From Limnohabitans sp. WS1 (GTDB lineage Bacteria; Pseudomonadota; Gammaproteobacteria; Burkholderiales; Burkholderiaceae_C), in assembly GCF_003063265.1 (NCBI RefSeq), contig NZ_NERU01000024.1:1-61359 (forward strand): a stretch of DNA of 61,359 bases. Direction: 5' to 3'. Position numbers and translations under genes: made by a program. Below the pieces are notes generated by a model. The model was not told where the DNA came from and made no database searches. It saw only the letters and a program-made list of their open reading frames with translations. Positions 58,642-61,359 of this stretch are shown piece after piece; position 1 is the first letter of the stretch, and each line of letters begins with the position of its first letter.

Positions 58642-59073
58642 ATGCCCCATCTTGTGATTCTCTACACCGGCCAGCTCGACGCCGAGGTCAACATGACGAC
58701 CCTGTGCCGCCAGATGGCTGACGCCATGCTCACCGTCAAAGATGACGAAGGCAAGCAAGTCTTTCCGACCGGTGGCACACGCGTGCTGGCCTACCCTGCA
58801 CCGCACTATGCCGTGGCCGATGGCGGTGCTGCAGGCCAAGCCGCCGGTGGCACGGGCGACTACGCTTTTGTCTACCTGAACGTGCGCATGGGCCGGGGCC
58901 GCAGCGAGGCCACGCAACAACGCGCTGGGCAAACATTGCTCGAAGTGGCCAAGGCCTTTTTTGCCCCCGTCATGGCGCAGCGCCACATCGGCATCACGCT
59001 GCAGATCGACGTGGGACCCGAGGTGTTTGATGCCAAGCACAGCAATATCCATCCTTTGTTCAACAAGACCTGA
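58642..59073 (+). CDS. hpaF: 5-carboxymethyl-2-hydroxymuconate delta-isomerase
   Basis: A 143-residue tautomerase-fold isomerase. The ATG at 58642 exposes Pro2 as the N-terminal catalytic proline (MPHLVILYTGQLDAEVNM); the ATG at 58582 would bury it and start within a REP repeat. Other conserved parts are RVLAYPAPHYAVADGG and AFVYLNVRMGRGRS. The ribosome-binding site is poor. Confidence 0.92.
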   Translation: MPHLVILYTGQLDAEVNMTTLCRQMADAMLTVKDDEGKQVFPTGGTRVLAYPAPHYAVADGGAAGQAAGGTGDYAFVYLNVRMGRGRSEATQQRAGQTLLEVAKAFFAPVMAQRHIGITLQIDVGPEVFDAKHSNIHPLFNKT

Positions 59074-59088
59074 TTGGTCCTGACCTGG

Positions 59089-59166
59089 TTGTGGGAGCCG
59101 CGCCCTCGCGGCGATGAACCCCGGCAAGGTCAATGAAAGCTTCGCGGCGAGGGTGCCGCTCTGACA
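59089..59166. repeat. REP-like inverted repeat in hpaF-hpaH gap
   Basis: Left arm from 59089 (TTGTGGGAGCCGCGCCCTCG) and right arm 59141-59166 (TTCGCGGCGAGGGTGCCGCT) are inverted copies, related in sequence to the pair at 55277-55357 (shared TGTGGGAGC start). The gap is otherwise empty. Confidence 0.8.
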
Positions 59167-59175
59167 GGAAACACC

Positions 59176-59991
59176 ATGTTTGACGACACATTGATCCAGC
59201 AGCTCGCCCACGAGCTCAACCAGTCCGAAAAATCCCGGGTGCAAATCGAGCACTTTTCCAAGCGCTACCCAGGCATGACCATCGAAGACGGCTACCGCAT
59301 CAACCGCGCCTGGATGCAGATCAAGTTCGCAGAAGGGCGCACCATGATTGGGCACAAAATTGGGCTGACCAGCCGCGCCATGCAAGTCTCCAGCCAGATT
59401 GACGAGCCCGACTACGGCACCTTGCTCGACGACATGCGCTACACCTGCACACCCGGTCAGGTGCTGGACATCCCCTTCACCAATTTCATCGCCCCGCGTG
59501 TCGAGGTGGAGCTGGCCTTCATCCTCAAGAAAGAACTGCGCGGCCCCAACGTGACGGTGCAGCAGGTGCTGGAAGCCACCGACTACGTGACGCCCGCCAT
59601 CGAGATCATCGATTCGCGCATCGAGCAGTTCGACCGCCACACCAAGGTCATGCGCAAGGTGTACGACACCATCAGCGACAACGCCGCCAATGCGGGCATC
59701 GTGCTCGGAGCCAAGCGGGTCGACCCGCTCACCACCGACCTGCCTTGGTGCGGTGCGGTGTTGCGCCAAAACGGCGTGGTCGAAGAAACGGGTCTGGCTG
59801 CGGGCGTGCAAGGACACCCGGCCGTGGGCATTGCCTGGCTGGCCAACAAGTTGGCGCCGTGGGGTGAACACCTGCAAGCGGGTGAGATTGTGCTGGCCGG
59901 CTCGTTCACCAAACCCGCACTCGCCAAGGTGGGCGATGTGTTTGACGTGGACTACGGACCTTTGGGCAAACTGGAGTTCAAATTCACTTAA
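59176..59991 (+). CDS. hpaH: 2-oxo-hepta-3-ene-1,7-dioate hydratase
   Basis: A 271-residue hydratase of the MhpD/HpaH family that adds water before aldol cleavage. Visible: SRVQIEHFSKRYPGMTIEDGYRINRAW, MIGHKIGLTSRAMQ, PRVEVELAFIL (metal-binding Glu pair), ATDYVTPAIEIIDSRI and NAANAGIVLG. A GACAGGAAACACC ribosome-binding site precedes ATG 59176. Confidence 0.95.
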   Translation: MFDDTLIQQLAHELNQSEKSRVQIEHFSKRYPGMTIEDGYRINRAWMQIKFAEGRTMIGHKIGLTSRAMQVSSQIDEPDYGTLLDDMRYTCTPGQVLDIPFTNFIAPRVEVELAFILKKELRGPNVTVQQVLEATDYVTPAIEIIDSRIEQFDRHTKVMRKVYDTISDNAANAGIVLGAKRVDPLTTDLPWCGAVLRQNGVVEETGLAAGVQGHPAVGIAWLANKLAPWGEHLQAGEIVLAGSFTKPALAKVGDVFDVDYGPLGKLEFKFT

Positions 59992-60015
59992 CACCAGGGC
60001 GTTTTGCAAGCCCAC

Positions 60016-60101
60016 GCTGATCGGGTCTGGTGGGCCTGGTTGGGCGATGTGGCAAAGCGAAGCGCCTCTGAGCCCGGCCAGGCCCGCCAGACCCGATCAG
60101 C
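60016..60101. repeat. Long inverted repeat in hpaH-hpaI gap
   Basis: Arms of 24 nt, 60016-60039 (GCTGATCGGGTCTGG...) and 60078-60101 (...CCAGACCCGATCAGC), pair with one mismatch across a 38-nt loop. The sequence is unrelated to the REP copies. It could attenuate or stabilise the transcript before hpaI; there is no T-tract after it. Confidence 0.75.
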
Positions 60102-60136
60102 ATCCTCGTCGAAGCCATTAACAAAGGAACCAACCC

Positions 60137-60952
60137 ATGAACACCCCTGTGAACTTATTCAAACAAGCCCTGCAACACCAACAGCCCCAAATCGGCCTGT
60201 GGATGGGCCTGGCCAGCGCCTACACCGCCGAAATCTGCGCCCTGGCGGGCTTTGATTGGTTGGTGATCGACGGCGAACACGCGCCCAACGACCTGCGCAG
60301 CATCCAGGCCCAACTGCAAACCCTGGCCGCTTACCCGGGCAGCCACCCGGTGTGCCGTGTGCCTTTGGGTGAGACGGCGCTCATCAAGCAATACCTCGAC
60401 CTCGGGGCGCAAAACATCTTGGTGCCCATGGTCGACACGGCCGAGCAAGCCTCGCAATTGGTGCAAGCCATGCGTTACCCGCAGGACGATGGCCAAGGCG
60501 GCGTGCGCGGCATGGCGGGCGCACGGGCCTCGCGCTGGGGCCATTACCCTGATTACTTCAAGCGTGCCAACGAAGAGGTCTGCCTCTTGGTGCAGGTCGA
60601 ATCGCGCGAAGCGCTGAAGAACCTGGACGCGATTGTCGCCACGCCCGGCGTGGACGGTGTGTTCATCGGCCCGGCCGACCTCTCGGCCTCCATGGGCCAT
60701 GTGGGCAATGCGGCGCACCCCGAAGTGCAAGCGGCCATCGAAGACGCCATCGCCCGCATTCTCAAGGCCGGCAAAGCGCCCGGCATCCTCACACCCGACC
60801 GCGCTCTGGCCGCCCATTACCTGAAGCTGGGGGCGGTGTTTGTGGCCGTGGGTCTGGACACCCAACTCTTGATGCGCCACACCACCGATCTGGCAGCGCA
60901 TTTCAAGGCCGAAGTGACGGCCATCACCCCCAACAAAGGCGCAACTTATTAA
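60137..60952 (+). CDS. hpaI: 4-hydroxy-2-oxoheptanedioate aldolase
   Basis: A 271-residue class II pyruvate aldolase that splits the last intermediate into pyruvate and succinate semialdehyde. Visible: GLWMGLASAYTAEICALAGFDWLVIDGEHAPND (catalytic His), LVPMVDTAEQA, LVQVESREAL (metal Glu) and GPADLSASMG (metal Asp). It is the last hpa gene in view; an insertion sequence begins directly after the stop. hpaB/hpaC and a transporter are not in the window. Confidence 0.95.
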   Translation: MNTPVNLFKQALQHQQPQIGLWMGLASAYTAEICALAGFDWLVIDGEHAPNDLRSIQAQLQTLAAYPGSHPVCRVPLGETALIKQYLDLGAQNILVPMVDTAEQASQLVQAMRYPQDDGQGGVRGMAGARASRWGHYPDYFKRANEEVCLLVQVESREALKNLDAIVATPGVDGVFIGPADLSASMGHVGNAAHPEVQAAIEDAIARILKAGKAPGILTPDRALAAHYLKLGAVFVAVGLDTQLLMRHTTDLAAHFKAEVTAITPNKGATY

Positions 60953-61359
60953 TGGGGATCTGACCCCCATGGCACTACCTTAAGCAAACTGTGCCCGGAT
61001 CTGCTGGCGAGCCAGCACGCGTGGGAGCGTCAATAAAGGCAGCGGCTTGGGTCTTCTCTTTTTGGCGCGTGGCTCAATTCGTCCTGGTCGCTTGGGTAAA
61101 ACGCACTCAGAAATCTTGCGCAGCAATGTGGCCGTCAGCTCACTTAATTTATCAACAAAGCACGCACTCATGCGGGACGCAAAAGCCAATAGCAAGCGCC
61201 GAGCACCCGTAAAGCTCAAGTCTCTGGGGGCCACCTTCACCAACTGCGCCGCACGCATCATGCTCCAACGCACCAAGTTATAGGTCAACAAAAACACCGC
61301 GATTTCTTTTCTCACCATGTCCGGCGACTTGCAACGTAAAACATCCATATCCATGGCCA
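60952..61359 (-). mobile_element. Partial IS4-type insertion sequence (right part outside window)
   Basis: Contains the C-terminal transposase fragment and, next to the hpaI stop, an imperfect palindrome ATGGGG...CCCCAT (60952-60970) that may be the element's terminal repeat. The other end lies beyond 61359, so the boundary and target duplication cannot be checked here. Confidence 0.6.
60980..61359 (-). CDS. IS4-family transposase, C-terminal fragment
   Basis: About 126 residues of the frame remain open through the right edge. MDVLRCKSPDMVRKEIAVFLLTYNLVRWSMMRAAQ is the typical region around the last catalytic helix of IS4-group transposases, followed by the basic C-terminus GRIEPRAKKRRPKPLPLLTLPR. 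The Met at 61354 is probably internal. Whether the element is intact cannot be seen. Confidence 0.8.
   Translation of the reverse strand, partial: AMDMDVLRCKSPDMVRKEIAVFLLTYNLVRWSMMRAAQLVKVAPRDLSFTGARRLLLAFASRMSACFVDKLSELTATLLRKISECVLPKRPGRIEPRAKKRRPKPLPLLTLPRVLARQQIRAQFA

Noticed and set aside
55277..60101. Possible CRISPR array from repeated intergenic elements
   Set aside because: The repeats are inverted pairs in separate gaps thousands of bases apart, not regularly spaced direct repeats with spacers, and no cas genes are present.

Overview
The window is a chromosomal segment of a beta-proteobacterium of the order Burkholderiales, most like a freshwater Comamonadaceae (Limnohabitans/Rhodoferax type). 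This rests on the tuf-rpsJ-rplC order, the permease-less EIIA(Man)-HPr-EI cluster, the DUF2946 and DUF4197 proteins, and the general protein character. The assignment is inference from gene content; no search was run.

Layout. (1) 1-5862: 3' end of tuf, then rpsJ, then a shortened S10 operon (rplC-D-W-B, rpsS, rplV, rpsC, rplP, rpmC, rpsQ) with its own strong promoter and a clear terminator. (2) 5966-19363: mostly housekeeping genes: a peroxiredoxin, a GNAT acetyltransferase, a divergent cytochrome b561 / cytochrome c' pair, a TlpA-like lipoprotein, DUF4197, a hydrolase/CoA-transferase pair, a lipoprotein and MFS pair, a PTS phosphorelay without permease, a YghU-type GST, lipB-lipA with ybeD, and a CopD-like protein. 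(3) 19558-26773: complete atpI-B-E-F-H-A-G-D-C operon. (4) 27103-29436: YheT-like hydrolase, DUF2946, membrane-anchored cytochrome c5, tRNA-Arg(CCG). (5) 29481-35753: a five-gene minus-strand type I secretion locus (TolC, ABC ATPase, HlyD) ending in two unusual regulators. (6) 36218-50423: pyrE/xth divergent pair, SMP-30-like protein, methyltransferase, candidate small zinc ribbon, MBL hydrolase, Tat-exported M48 protease, AmpG-like MFS, OmpR/kinase pair, zf-CHCC protein, ilvE, FAS1 lipoprotein, radA and a nitronate monooxygenase-like enzyme. (7) 50471-60952: a hybrid histidine kinase, then the homoprotocatechuate meta-cleavage operon hpaR-G1-G2-E-[toxin/antitoxin]-D-F-H-I. (8) 60953-61359: the end of an IS4-type insertion sequence running off the right edge.

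How the genes work together. The hpa genes encode ring cleavage of 3,4-dihydroxyphenylacetate (HpaD), aldehyde oxidation (HpaE), isomerisation and decarboxylation (HpaF, HpaG1/G2), hydration (HpaH) and aldol cleavage (HpaI), under a MarR-type repressor with a palindrome abutting its start. The cluster carries a ribbon-helix-helix/PIN toxin-antitoxin pair, three REP-like intergenic inverted repeats and a fourth long unrelated inverted repeat. The secretion locus carries export machinery but no adhesin or RTX substrate in view.

The least ordinary region is the secretion locus. One of its last two genes encodes an excisionase-type HTH fused to a receiver-like domain with Glu in place of the phospho-acceptor Asp. 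The other encodes a cytoplasmic HTH protein with one membrane span and a short tail of repeated Trp-Pro motifs. The intergenic DNA upstream holds a perfect 22-bp palindrome.
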